Assembly (NCBI GenBank): GCA_008711295.1
Contig: VUYV01000016.1
Location: forward strand, 290,437-354,436
Source: Anarhynchus alexandrinus
Taxonomy: Eukaryota; Chordata; Aves; Charadriiformes; Charadriidae
Length of the DNA stretch: 64,000 nucleotides
Direction: 5' to 3'
A program made the translations under genes and the position numbers. This document shows, piece after piece, positions 1 to 9,039 of this stretch (positions are counted from its first letter, which is position 1; every line of letters starts with the position of its first letter). A model generated the notes under the pieces. It saw only the letters and a list, made by a program, of their open reading frames with translations, did not search any database and was not told the origin of the DNA.

Positions 1-178
1 CTTTTTCTTTTTCTTTTTCTTTTTCTTTTCCTTTTCCTTTTCCTTTTCCTTTTCCTTTTCCTTTTCCTTTTCTTTTTCCTTTTTCCTTATCTTCTTCTCC
101 TTCTTCTTCTTCTTCTGCTTTTTCTTCTTCTTCTTTCTTCTTCTTTTTATTGTTGTTCTTTTTTTTTCTTCTTTTCCT
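1..178. repeat. Polypyrimidine simple-repeat tract
   Basis: The window opens with about 180 bases of almost pure C/T: CTTTTT and CCTTTT hexamer-like repeats to about 90, then TTC triplet-rich sequence with one or two purine interruptions. The purine-rich strand is the complement. No coding potential. The left end is cut by the window, so full length is unknown. Confidence 0.9.
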
Positions 179-937
179 GTTTTCAGAAGCAAAACAGCAA
201 TATAAGGGGGGAATGGTCAGGGCAAACAACAGAAGACAGAATGTAATGAATAGAAAAGAAGAAAAACACCAATAGATTCCTGTTCTTTTTTTTTTTTTTA
301 AGTAGTTGTAAAAACAGAAAAAAATTCCCTTTTCAAGGCTACATGATGAGAAATATTTTGAAAATTTCCAGGAAATACATCGTACTCCCAAAACAATGAT
401 TTCTCAGGTCATCGCTCTGGTGTCCTTGCCCCGCCAACACCAGTTTGCAGGGTTGGTCATGCCAGTAGAAGGGAAAGATAATCAGGGCAGGAGAAACGAG
501 ATTAACCATGTTTTAATAACTCTTTTTTTTTTATTCCGATGATCTTTTCCCTCCGTTGCCTCAAAGCATGACAGGCGTTGGCTGATGTGGCCCTGACGGG
601 CTGAGTCACAGATCCAGAAATGCCCTTCCTGCTGACATACTGCTTTTCCTTTATAAAAGTTGATTAATCATGCTCCTCTGCAATGCAAAGTTATTGCAAG
701 ACATTACCGGCTGTCGGCTGCGATAACAGGAGGGAGACCTTTCGCTTATACTTGAGTCTGACTCATCTGAAATGTCATTGTCACCCTTCGGGCAGAGGAA
801 TGCTGATAGCGGGTATTTTGAACAGTTCGCTTGACCTGTGGTTATGGGGGTATGTGTCACAGATTTTTTTTTGCTTGTTCATTGGATTTTGGAAACAAGG
901 TTCCTAATGTCAGAATGCTGACAATTATACGCAACTT
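179..937. other. Non-coding stretch, nothing recognised
   Basis: AT-rich sequence with short A or T runs. The short open frames here lack any recognisable domain or splice context. In birds with human-like gene order THBD would lie to the left of this window; nothing of it is visible. Confidence 0.5.
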
Positions 938-1097
938 AAAATAATATAATGTAATATAATATAATGTAATGTGATATAATATAATAGAAAGAATAGAACA
1001 GAATAGAACAGAACGGAATAGAATAGAATAGAATAGAATAGAATAGAATAGAATAGAATAGAATAGAACAGAACAGAACAGAATAGAATAATACAAT
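938..1097. repeat. GAATA pentanucleotide microsatellite with ATAAT-rich shoulder
   Basis: From about 940 to 985 the sequence is built of TAATATAATG-like units. From about 985 to 1090 it becomes a pentanucleotide array of GAATA/GAACA units with occasional point changes. The near-perfect core is 1018-1070. The open frame on the minus strand across it is only the repeat read in frame. Confidence 0.9.
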
Positions 1098-3590
1098 ATT
1101 AAATTGTTATGTCAAGATTAAAAAAAAATTAAAAGCAGACCATTAATTAGTATATAGGTGTTCCCCCATCTATGCATGGTCTGTGTGCGATCCCACGTGG
1201 GATCATCAAAACTGCCCAGGGTTCCCTCCTCCCAGATTTGGGTGATCTGCTTGGGGTTTTGGGGTGTCCAGCGGCTGCGTACAAGCTGTCTTCCTGCAGG
1301 TCTGGGGCAGGAATCCCTTGCAGAAAAGGCAAATTTCCCTGTGCAGACAGAAGGAGAAAAATATCTCAAGGTCAGGAAGTGCCAGACACATAAATACACC
1401 CAAAAATAAGACCTAATGCCTGTCTGGGCACCCAGGCAAGGTAGGGACCTGCAAGGGGGTGTTGCTGCACAGCTGCACTCGGGATGCTTAATATGCTGCG
1501 TATTAATTAAGAGCACTACTTTGGGCAGTTTTGCCTGGAGGGAGTTTTGTTTTCAATGGCTTTGGAGCAGAGAGGGCTGGGGAGGTCACGCCAGGTGGTG
1601 ACTGAATCTTCTTTCTTATTAAAACTAGGAAAATAGGTTTTCTCTATGCCCTCGCATCTCTGTGGTCTGTTATAGCCACAGTTGTCAGTCTGGGTGCAAA
1701 AAATATGATTTGAGAGTGGTGGTAGGGCTGAATTAGGTCCTGCAAGCATGCCTGGTACTGCTTTTTTCTTCTGGCTTGTAGTTTTGCGTTAATTCTTGGC
1801 CTACAACCAGGGAAAGCAGCCGGTGCTGTTTCCCACAGGGATTAAAGCCTGCCGAGGCTGGGTGTTTGCGACATCTGGCATGGCAAGTGTGTGACTTCTC
1901 CTCCTACCATCACCTCCACCTGGCGCCCTGCCTTTGCACCCTGTCCTACCCCTGTGCCCCTGCCCCAAGGCAGCGGAGCTGAATTAATTGGCATCTTTTC
2001 TAAGCGATGGCTGACGCGTAGCCCAATTTAGAGAGGCTGGAGAGGCTTTTGAGTTCCTCTGTGCTCATCTAGACAAACCTTCTCAGGACTCTGGCAGGGA
2101 AAATATTAAAAGTTTTGCTTATTCAGGGGCTTTAGACTCTTATCCTTCTCCATGAGTTCTCTGTTGAGCCTTGCAACATCTCCAAGACGTGCACTTGCCC
2201 AGCAGCTTGAGACACCTGAGGCTGGCTTTTCCTTTAGGAAAGTCGAAGGATCGTCCCTCTGCCGCAGGCTGGCTCTTTCCCTCTGTCCTGGTTTGGGGAC
2301 ACCACGACACCCTCTGTCACGTTGTCACCAGCACTGCTCAAATCTGCTCGGCAAGATGTAAGCTTCACTTTAGCAGCCTTGAAAGGGCTTGGGAGAGCCA
2401 AATGCCAAGAAATATTTAAAAGATAAAAATAATAAAAAGAGGAAATGAGCAGACATTTAAAGCATTTGTTTTTGCAGTGGCTGACTCTTTGTGGTATTCG
2501 AAGGAAGGAGCGTGGTATTTTGTAGATTATATTTTAACATTAGTCAGTACCTTTTCCCTAAATTCTTCTGGTGGAGGGTGTTTCCTTGCAGCACCTTTCC
2601 CAGAAATGGGGAAAAATTATATCCTGTGGGGTGGCTGAATTACCACATTGCGCTCCTTCACTTTCCTTTATGGGGTTAGATGTGAGGCTTTTGCAGGGGA
2701 AACTCCGTCCAACTTGCCCCAACCTCAGCAGGGCAAAATAAATATGACTAGAGGTAACAGCAGGCTGGCGGACTCTCACCACGCTCCATCTGGGAGCAAT
2801 GCTCCTGCTAAAATACAGCCATCGTCCCACCCTTGGCAGCTCCTTGCGCTCAGCTGGGACCCCCGGCTCCCTGCACGGACTCTGCCAGCAAATTTTGCAT
2901 GGCTGGTGCCTTACCCCCACGGGCACTTCCCAGGGCAGGCACAACAACTCTGGGAATGCTCTTTGTAGTTTGACGCATGGAGGCACCAAACATTCGTCAT
3001 GAGATGTAAAGTCCTCTTTTTTTGGGGGGGGAGGGGGTGTTTCTTGTTTTTAAACACTGCTTAAGGCAAATGTCAGTGACTGATAAAACACCACATGAAT
3101 GCTATTGCAGAAATAGGTGATATGAGCGGATTTTTGTGTCATTGAGGTTTCTCCTCCCTCTTTGTGACCTTTTTCCTTTAAGGACAGCCTTTCTGTGGTG
3201 GTGCATGTCATGGAGGCAGCTTTAGCCACCAGCAATCCTGCAGTTGGGATTCGTTGAGTGAATACTGTGCCCGGTTGCTGACCCGAGCCAGAAAAGCAGA
3301 TCTCTGCCCTCATACAGAGCTATGCTGAAATCGGCAGGATTGCTTGTGGGCTTAGGACCTTGTCTGTGGGCTTAGGATCCAACCAAGATCATCCCAGTGC
3401 CCCCACCCCATGGCCTTGGTAGACATGGAGTGAACAGCCCTCACTCAGGACAGCAGTGCCTATGAAAGGCTGAGACCCCACTGACTCCGCTACATGCAGG
3501 ATGAGCACCAACAGAGGATTTGTTAGCACTGTCCACCACTGTAGAAAATGCAAGGATGACATGTACCAAATCAATAGGTTTTGATATTGT
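1098..3590. other. Non-coding stretch, nothing recognised
   Basis: Unique-looking sequence of mixed composition. Open frames of 60-140 codons occur on both strands but overlap one another and show no domain, signal peptide or splice structure. A short G-run (3017-3037) is the only compositional oddity. I looked on the minus strand here and up to 7100 for a small terminal CD93 exon and could not identify one. Confidence 0.5.
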
Positions 3591-4010
3591 GTCCTGTTCT
3601 GGGCTCCCCGGCTCAAGAAGGACAGGGAACTGCTGGAGAGGGTCCCGCAAAGGGCTACAAAGATGATTAGGGGATTGGAGCATCTTTCTTATGAGGAAAG
3701 GCTGAGGGAATTGGGTCTTTTTAGTCTGGAGAAAAGAAGACTGAGGGGGGATCTTATCAGTGCTTATAAATACTTAAAGGGAGGGTGCCAGAGGGATGGG
3801 AACAGTCTTTTTTCAGTGGTGCCTGGTGATAGAACAAGAGGTAATGGGCACAAACTTGAACATAGGAAGTTCCATCTTAACATGAGGAGGAACTTCTTTA
3901 CTTTGAGGGTGGCAGAGCACTGGCACAGGCTACCCAGAGAGGTGGTGGAGTCTCCCACTCTGGAGACATTCAAAACCCACCTGGATGCTGTCCTGTGCAA
4001 CCTGCTGTAG
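3591..4010 (+). pseudogene. CR1 ORF2 carboxy-terminal fragment
   Basis: Within the CR1 copy a single frame stays open from the truncation point (GTC at 3591) through the internal ATG at 3663 to a stop at 4008-4010, about 139 codons. It contains the conserved CR1/LINE C-terminal block after the reverse transcriptase: a [20 protein letters not shown] segment, then basic RTRGN and RNFF-type motifs, then LPREVVESP near the end. The catalytic reverse-transcriptase and endonuclease domains are absent, so it is not an active element. It is annotated as a relic, not a host gene. Confidence 0.85.
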
Positions 4011-4090
4011 GTGACCCTGCTCTGGCAGGGGGGTTGGACTAGATGATCTCCAGAGGTCCCTTTCAACCCTGACCATTCTGTGATTCTGTG
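3591..4090 (+). mobile_element. CR1 LINE, 5'-truncated, 3' end intact
   Basis: This is the 3' end of a chicken-repeat-1 non-LTR retrotransposon in plus orientation. The last part matches the characteristic CR1 3' UTR (a G-rich stretch, then 'ggttggactagatgatctc') and ends with two copies of the ATTCTGTG octamer at 4074-4090, the CR1 hallmark in place of a poly-A tail. The 5' end is truncated at about 3591, the usual result of incomplete reverse transcription. The reading frame of the reverse-transcriptase ORF2 carboxy-terminus is still open from the truncation point to its stop, which suggests a fairly young insertion by avian standards. Confidence 0.92.
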
Positions 4091-7075
4091 GTATTGTATA
4101 TATTTATTAAAAAACACTGAAAACACATTCTGTTTAGATTTTATTGGTGTTTCATCAGAAAAGCAACATACAGTGTTATTCAACATGTGGGATAACCTTA
4201 TTTTTTTAGTCAAAGACAACTGCAAGGACGTGGTGCTGTGCATTGCCATGCAGGTGACAAAGTAAAATTCAATCCTGACGTGCCATTTCCACAAAGGTTG
4301 AGGCGTGTCTTAATTCTGGACCATAAAAATATAACACTTACTTCATTACAAACCAGTTGATATGTACAAAGCATTTCAGATGTGTTAGCTAGCCTGTCAC
4401 AGAATCACATGCCATGGTGACAGCACAACAGTTATAGTTCTTGCTTCTGATGGCACCTCATTTATACAGAAGGAACGGGGAGCAGAGGTAGCTGCCCCGG
4501 ACACCGCGGTAAACCCTTGGACCAGGATGAACATCCCGTCTCCTCTGACTGTAAGACGGGGTACCAAACTATTTGGTCCTGTTCCTATTTGCTTTAGCCC
4601 ATGGGATTCACCAGGCCCTGGATAACTCCCTAAGGAGGACACGCATCAAAACATTCCTGCTGGGTTCGTGGCAGGAAGAAACGGAGACACGAGATTATCC
4701 AGGTGTAATTGCACCAGGGTGAAGGATGCTACATCAGGAAATATTCCATCAGAGAGGACCCAAACTAAACCCAGGCACAAATTAGTGTCTTCCTTAGGCT
4801 GGACCGACTACCATACTTGATTGGTAATACAGCACACATACCAGAATACACAAAGATCGTAACAGAAATCAGGATTATAGGTTTTACTGAGGAATTTCTG
4901 GAATAAATAACACCTCTCAGATTTGTACCAGCTCTGAGCCCACACTTATGCTTCCTTTTCCCTTTTTCATAGTGGAATAAGTGTTATATACAACAAGTAA
5001 TTGATACCTTAACTGAAAAATAAGGCAGAAACACTCCTGAGACTGTTAACATCTGGAAAATACCTCAGCTTTCGATAAAGCAAACCAAGTCGTCCCTGCA
5101 ATGCAAGGCACGTCACTGTGATTGCCTTTTCCCCACACAGACCCTGAGCCGGAATAGCCAGACAGCGCAGGCGTAATTTTATGTATGTAGGTTGTCCCAC
5201 TGATTTTGGTCGGATTGTTTGTTTGCTTAATTTATTCATGTATTCAAAATGCTTTGCTGGCTTGTCATAACACAGACAGGGTATGAATTTTCTGCGGGAC
5301 TTCCAAGAATGCTGCTGCTGCATTCACTGCTTCTCCCAGCCACTGTGCAGAGAAAAGGAAGCATGGACAGAACATTAAAAACATTTCTATCAGCTACATT
5401 TTCCTGTGTTGTTTTGTTGGGTTTTTTTTTTCTATTTTACAAAGGAAAAATGAAAAAAAAAAAAAAAACAGCAGGAAAGGGTTTTCCTCCACACATGGAA
5501 GAACAGGATGCAGGTCGCTGCCTACAGTAAACTCCTTTGTGTTCAGTTCCCATTTCTGTAGCAATTAAGCCTCAAGTATACAATAAAACCAGCAGAAACT
5601 TCAGGAAACTGATGTACCCTTCAAATCACATGCCCGTTCTTTTCCAGCACCTTTTTGCCTTGTAGAGCATGGGTAAATAATGAAGCTAGCACTGCTTGAT
5701 GGGAAGCAGGAATGGCCCCTGTGCCCCTCAGTTTTTTGGGGAGGATACATGCTGAAACAGCTCGAAGAGGCTTTGTTGTCAAGAGTGGCTAAGTATAAAC
5801 AGCTCTCTGAAGTTAGGTACCTGAGGAAGACTGGGGAACAACTTTGCCCTGAGAAAGGATTTGCTTTGAAGCAGGGTTAAAAGTTTTATATATATAACAA
5901 TCAGGAAATATACAACATTCAGTGTATTCTTTACATGGGGAGGAATGGAAAACACACTCAGTCTGAGCCCCAACCAGTTGGGAAGGGGTCCTACCCAAAA
6001 AGTATGATCCATCAGGAAAAGTCTGGTCTCTCATCCAGCTGCATTTGAAGGAGAGAGTTGTTTTCTGTGTTTTGCAAGTGGTTTTAAACTGAATACACTG
6101 GAAACAGGTAGGTAGTTCTTCTAAACATAGCTTTTCATACCTTTTTACCATATATTCTCTGCCTTGGCCCCTTGTCTACAAGTTGAACAGGTTTCCCTGT
6201 GCTGTGCACCTCCTGCGCTCAGGGGGTGGATTAAGGTCTCACCCTTACGGGGCTCAATGCCTTGGGGAAAGAATTGCTGTCTCCCTGCTCCAAATCCAGT
6301 GCAATGGCACAGGCTTCCGCACGGGTCTGGGGAGCTGCAGGGATGATAGCTCCACTAACCTTACGATGTCTGCTCCCCTTGAGAAGCTCTCTGCTGCTGT
6401 AGTTTTAAAAAGGTTTATTCAGTTACCTCTGATGTGACATTTTTAAGAAACAAATGGTCAAACAAACAAAAAACAAACATTAAAAAAAACCCTGCTTGTG
6501 GCTGCAGAGACCAGTTCTTGCCCTGGTGAAACACGCAAGAATTTCAAACACATTTTCAAACCCATTTTAATGAGAACAAGGCAAAAACATGGTTTGAATG
6601 CAGGCTGTCTGCTGCCAGGCAGGCGAGGGGGGGACTAGCATTGCATTTGGGATGGCAAAGGTTTGGGGGGGCTGTGGGGACAGGGCACAGAAGCTGCTGC
6701 TTTTGCATGTCGGTGTTTCAAATACAGGTAGAGGAGACCAAATGAAAAATGAAATTAACCGTTTTCCTTTAGGAAGACAAATTTAATTATAATTTGCTAT
6801 TTTTAAGCACGGTGAGGTTCTGCAGAGCTGAGAAGCAGCCCCGGTAGGCAACTTCAACCCCATCCAGTCCCAACCTCGCAGCGCTGTCCCTGTTAACCCT
6901 TCCCTCCAAGGAGCAGCTGCTGGTTTGTAAACCGCAGGACTGATTTGGGCTGCCTTCCCACCCAGTGCCGAGACCTGCCTTTTGGGGGGGAGATCAGCTC
7001 CCGCTTTGCAAGGAACCCCAGGACAGATTCTCAGACATGTAAAACCATGTTGAACAGATAGCACGCCCCCCCCTC
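4091..7075. other. Non-coding stretch downstream of CD93
   Basis: No supported gene. It contains a short A-run (5453-5468), TA-rich sequence (5886-5896), a polypurine/G-rich patch near 6625-6680 and C-runs near 7064-7072. If bird CD93 keeps the second exon and long 3' UTR known from mammals, that exon should lie on the minus strand somewhere here, but I could not recognise its short coding part. Confidence 0.45.
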
Positions 7076-7080
7076 CACCT

Positions 7081-7086
7081 TTTATT
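7081..7086 (-). terminator. Candidate polyadenylation signal for CD93
   Basis: TTTATT on the plus strand reads AATAAA on the minus strand, about 75 bases past the CD93 stop codon. It is followed downstream on that strand by a G-rich, GT-containing stretch (about 7060-7080) of the kind seen at cleavage sites. It would serve an unspliced CD93 transcript. AATAAA also arises by chance in T-rich sequence, so this is tentative. Confidence 0.35.
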
Positions 7087-7161
7087 TTTTCTTTTTAATT
7101 TGCAAAAACGCTCTCTGCGTTGCTCGCAACTCTGTGTCCCCTCCCGTTGCCCCGGGTGCTG

Positions 7162-8880
7162 TTACCTGCGCTCACCGCCCGCCCCGCGGCTCTCCGGCTG
7201 CTCCGGCACCCAGCAGTAGTTGTCCGCCGCGCTTTTGGCCGGCCGCTTCTCCCGCTTGGCTGCCCTCTTCCTGCAGGCCACCAGGGCCAGGGCAAAGGCC
7301 AGCAGCAGCAGGATGGCTACCAGGCTGCCCAGGATGTAGTAGAGGAGCAGCCTGGGGCCATCAGCGCTGTGCTCAGGGCCAGGCGCTGACCCTACTGCCG
7401 TGGGGGCTGGCAGTGTTGCCCCGATAGGGATGCCCAGGGTCCGAGGGATGCCCGTGGTCCATGGGGCACCCGTGGTCTGGAGGATGCCAGTGGTCCGCAA
7501 GGCACCCGTGGTCCGTGGGATTCCGTGGTGCTGTGGGGTCTGTGGAGTGCTGTTGGGGACCACCGCGGGCTCCTCTCCGGCGGTGGGTGCAGCACGGCAG
7601 CCATGTCCATCCTCCTCTGGGAGGAAGCCGGGTGGGCAGAGGCACTCGAAGCCACCGGGCAGGTTGCGGCAGGGCCCAGGGCAGGGGTCCCGCAGGCATT
7701 CATCCACATCCAGGCAGGCATCGCTGCCGGGCTGGCGCTGGTAGCCGGGTCGGCAGGCGCAGTGGAAGGAGCCGGGGACGTTGAGGCAGAGCTGGGGGCA
7801 GATGCCGGGCTGGGCGCACTCATCCTCATCGCGGCAGTGGTGGCCACTAGGCCCCGTCGGCTGGTAGCCAGGCCGGCAGAGGCAGACGAAGCTGCCGGCT
7901 GTGTTGCGGCATTCATGCTGGCAGGGCCCGGCCAGGCACTCGTCCACGTCCAGGCAGTGGCGGCCATCGGGTGCCAGGGTGTAGCCAGCCTCACAGCCAC
8001 ACTCGAAGCCTCCGGGCTGGGTCCGGCAGGTCCCCTGGCAGGGGTTGGGGTGGCAGGCGTCCTCAGGCAGGCAGGAGGCCATGTCGGGGGCCAAGGTGTA
8101 GCCGGGGTGGCAGGCGCAGCGCGGGGGCTCCCCGGGCGCCTCCAGGCAGCGGTGCTGGCAGCCCCCATTGCGGTGGGTGCAGGCGGCGGGGCAGAGGGGC
8201 CCGGGGGGGTGCCAGGCGAAGTTCCCCCCCTCCAGCGGCCCCTTGCAGAGAGCGAAGGCCGGGCCTTCGCCCCCCTCGCAGTCGGCCTCCGCCAGCGTGC
8301 CGAAGGGGGCCGCCGCCAGCTGGGGGCTGCGCACCCCGAAGGGGGTGGTGTAGGTGACCCGGCCGGGCCCAGCCAGCGGCAAGAGCCCGCACATCCCCCG
8401 GAAGATGAACTTGCAGAGGAAGGCGGGCAGCGGGGCCCGGCAGGGGCGGTCAGCCCAGCCGGGGGTGCCGGAGGGCCCGGCCGGCTGCAGGCTGACGCAG
8501 CGGGCGCTGAGGCAGGTGACGGCGGGCTCGGACAGCCAGGCCGAGTAGTTCCCGGCCTCCTCGCCGGCCGCCCAGGCGAAGCCCCTCAGGGGCTCCTGCG
8601 GCTGGACGCAGCGGCCCCGCTGCAGCGACAGACCGATCCAGGCCGGGCCCGGCCAGCCGGCCGCCGCCAGCAGCTGCCGCAGCCGCTCGGCCTCGTCGGG
8701 GCTGCGGGCCGGAGCCAGCTTGCCGCCGTTGTGGTGGCAGCGCTTCTGCGCGTCGCTCCATCCCAGCTGGGCCCGGTGCAGGGTGTAGCAGGCAGTGCCG
8801 GCGCAGACCACCTCGGCCTCCTCCCCGCCAGACCCCCGCACCAGCAGCCCCAGCAGCAGCAGCAGCCGGGCGGTGGCCAT
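7162..8880 (-). CDS. CD93: CD93 (complement component C1q receptor), type I membrane C-type lectin
   Basis: A 572-residue group XIV C-type-lectin receptor, known in mammals as an endothelial and myeloid surface glycoprotein in cell adhesion, angiogenesis and clearance of dying cells. Seen in order: signal peptide (about 1-19), C-type lectin domain (26-157, with WIGL at 81-84), a cysteine-containing spacer (about 160-232), five EGF-like modules (234-270, 275-309, 314-349, 354-389, 394-428), a Thr/Pro-rich mucin-like stalk (about 430-508), one membrane helix (about 510-536) and a basic tail. The last three EGF modules begin with D-V/E-D-E-C calcium-binding motifs. N-glycosylation sequons occur at 111 and 443. 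Five EGF modules and a WVPEQPES-like tail (558-564) point to CD93 rather than thrombomodulin, which has six and a different tail. The start has a good Kozak context. The mammalian protein is longer and ends in a short second exon; a good donor (G|GTGAGC, 7174-7179) lies just before the stop here, so the last few residues may be intron read-through. Confidence 0.9.
   Translation of the reverse strand: MATARLLLLLGLLVRGSGGEEAEVVCAGTACYTLHRAQLGWSDAQKRCHHNGGKLAPARSPDEAERLRQLLAAAGWPGPAWIGLSLQRGRCVQPQEPLRGFAWAAGEEAGNYSAWLSEPAVTCLSARCVSLQPAGPSGTPGWADRPCRAPLPAFLCKFIFRGMCGLLPLAGPGRVTYTTPFGVRSPQLAAAPFGTLAEADCEGGEGPAFALCKGPLEGGNFAWHPPGPLCPAACTHRNGGCQHRCLEAPGEPPRCACHPGYTLAPDMASCLPEDACHPNPCQGTCRTQPGGFECGCEAGYTLAPDGRHCLDVDECLAGPCQHECRNTAGSFVCLCRPGYQPTGPSGHHCRDEDECAQPGICPQLCLNVPGSFHCACRPGYQRQPGSDACLDVDECLRDPCPGPCRNLPGGFECLCPPGFLPEEDGHGCRAAPTAGEEPAVVPNSTPQTPQHHGIPRTTGALRTTGILQTTGAPWTTGIPRTLGIPIGATLPAPTAVGSAPGPEHSADGPRLLLYYILGSLVAILLLLAFALALVACRKRAAKREKRPAKSAADNYCWVPEQPESRGAGGERR
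7420..7532 (-). repeat. 18-bp minisatellite in the CD93 mucin stalk
   Basis: About six imperfect 18-bp units encode six-residue repeats of the form TTGxxR/Q/W (residues about 451-487), rich in Thr and Pro. Such a stalk is a likely site of O-glycosylation, and tandem units of this size often vary in copy number between individuals and species. Confidence 0.8.
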
Positions 8881-8890
8881 CCCCGCCGGC

Positions 8891-8928
8891 TGGACGGACG
8901 GACAGACGGACGGACGGATGGACGGAGG
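8891..8928. repeat. GGAC tetranucleotide repeat in CD93 5' UTR
   Basis: About nine GGAC/GGAT/AGAC units lie 11-48 bases upstream of the CD93 start codon, so within the expected 5' untranslated leader of the minus-strand transcript. Confidence 0.85.
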
Positions 8929-9003
8929 GACTCGTCAGCTGCCGGCTCACATCCCCTCGTCCCGCTGAGCTCGCCCTGCACGCATCCTGTGCTGCCGGGT
9001 CTC

Positions 9004-9011
9004 CTATTTAT
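9004..9011 (-). promoter_or_regulatory. TATA-like box of CD93
   Basis: CTATTTAT on the plus strand reads ATAAATAG on the minus strand, 124 bases upstream of the start codon. It stands out in an otherwise GC-rich region. Initiation about 30 bases downstream would give a 5' leader of roughly 100 bases. Confidence 0.5.
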
Positions 9012-9026
9012 CACCGGAGGCTACGG

Positions 9027-9034
9027 CTTCCTGT
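9027..9034 (-). promoter_or_regulatory. ETS-factor site upstream of CD93 TATA box
   Basis: The minus strand reads ACAGGAAG, a consensus ETS site, 15 bases upstream of the TATA-like box. ETS factors such as ERG drive many endothelial genes, which fits CD93. Function is inferred from motif and position only. Confidence 0.4.
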
Positions 9035-9039
9035 AGCGT

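Noticed and set aside
857..1096. Tyr/Ser/Leu-rich open frame on the minus strand
   Set aside because: It is the GAATA microsatellite read in frame.
3764..4294. 176-codon minus-strand open frame
   Set aside because: Mostly the antisense strand of the CR1 element.
7392..8168. 258-codon minus-strand frame inside CD93
   Set aside because: An alternative phase of the same GC-rich sequence, rich in Ala, Ser and Pro, with no domain.
7162..8880. Calling this gene thrombomodulin (THBD)
   Set aside because: THBD has six EGF modules and a different cytoplasmic tail. Five EGF modules and the WVPE-containing tail fit CD93.
7525..9036. 503-codon plus-strand open frame antisense to CD93
   Set aside because: It is the mirror of a GC-rich coding sequence. 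Its product is Ala/Gly-rich without domains, while the minus-strand frame has an unambiguous lectin-EGF-membrane architecture.
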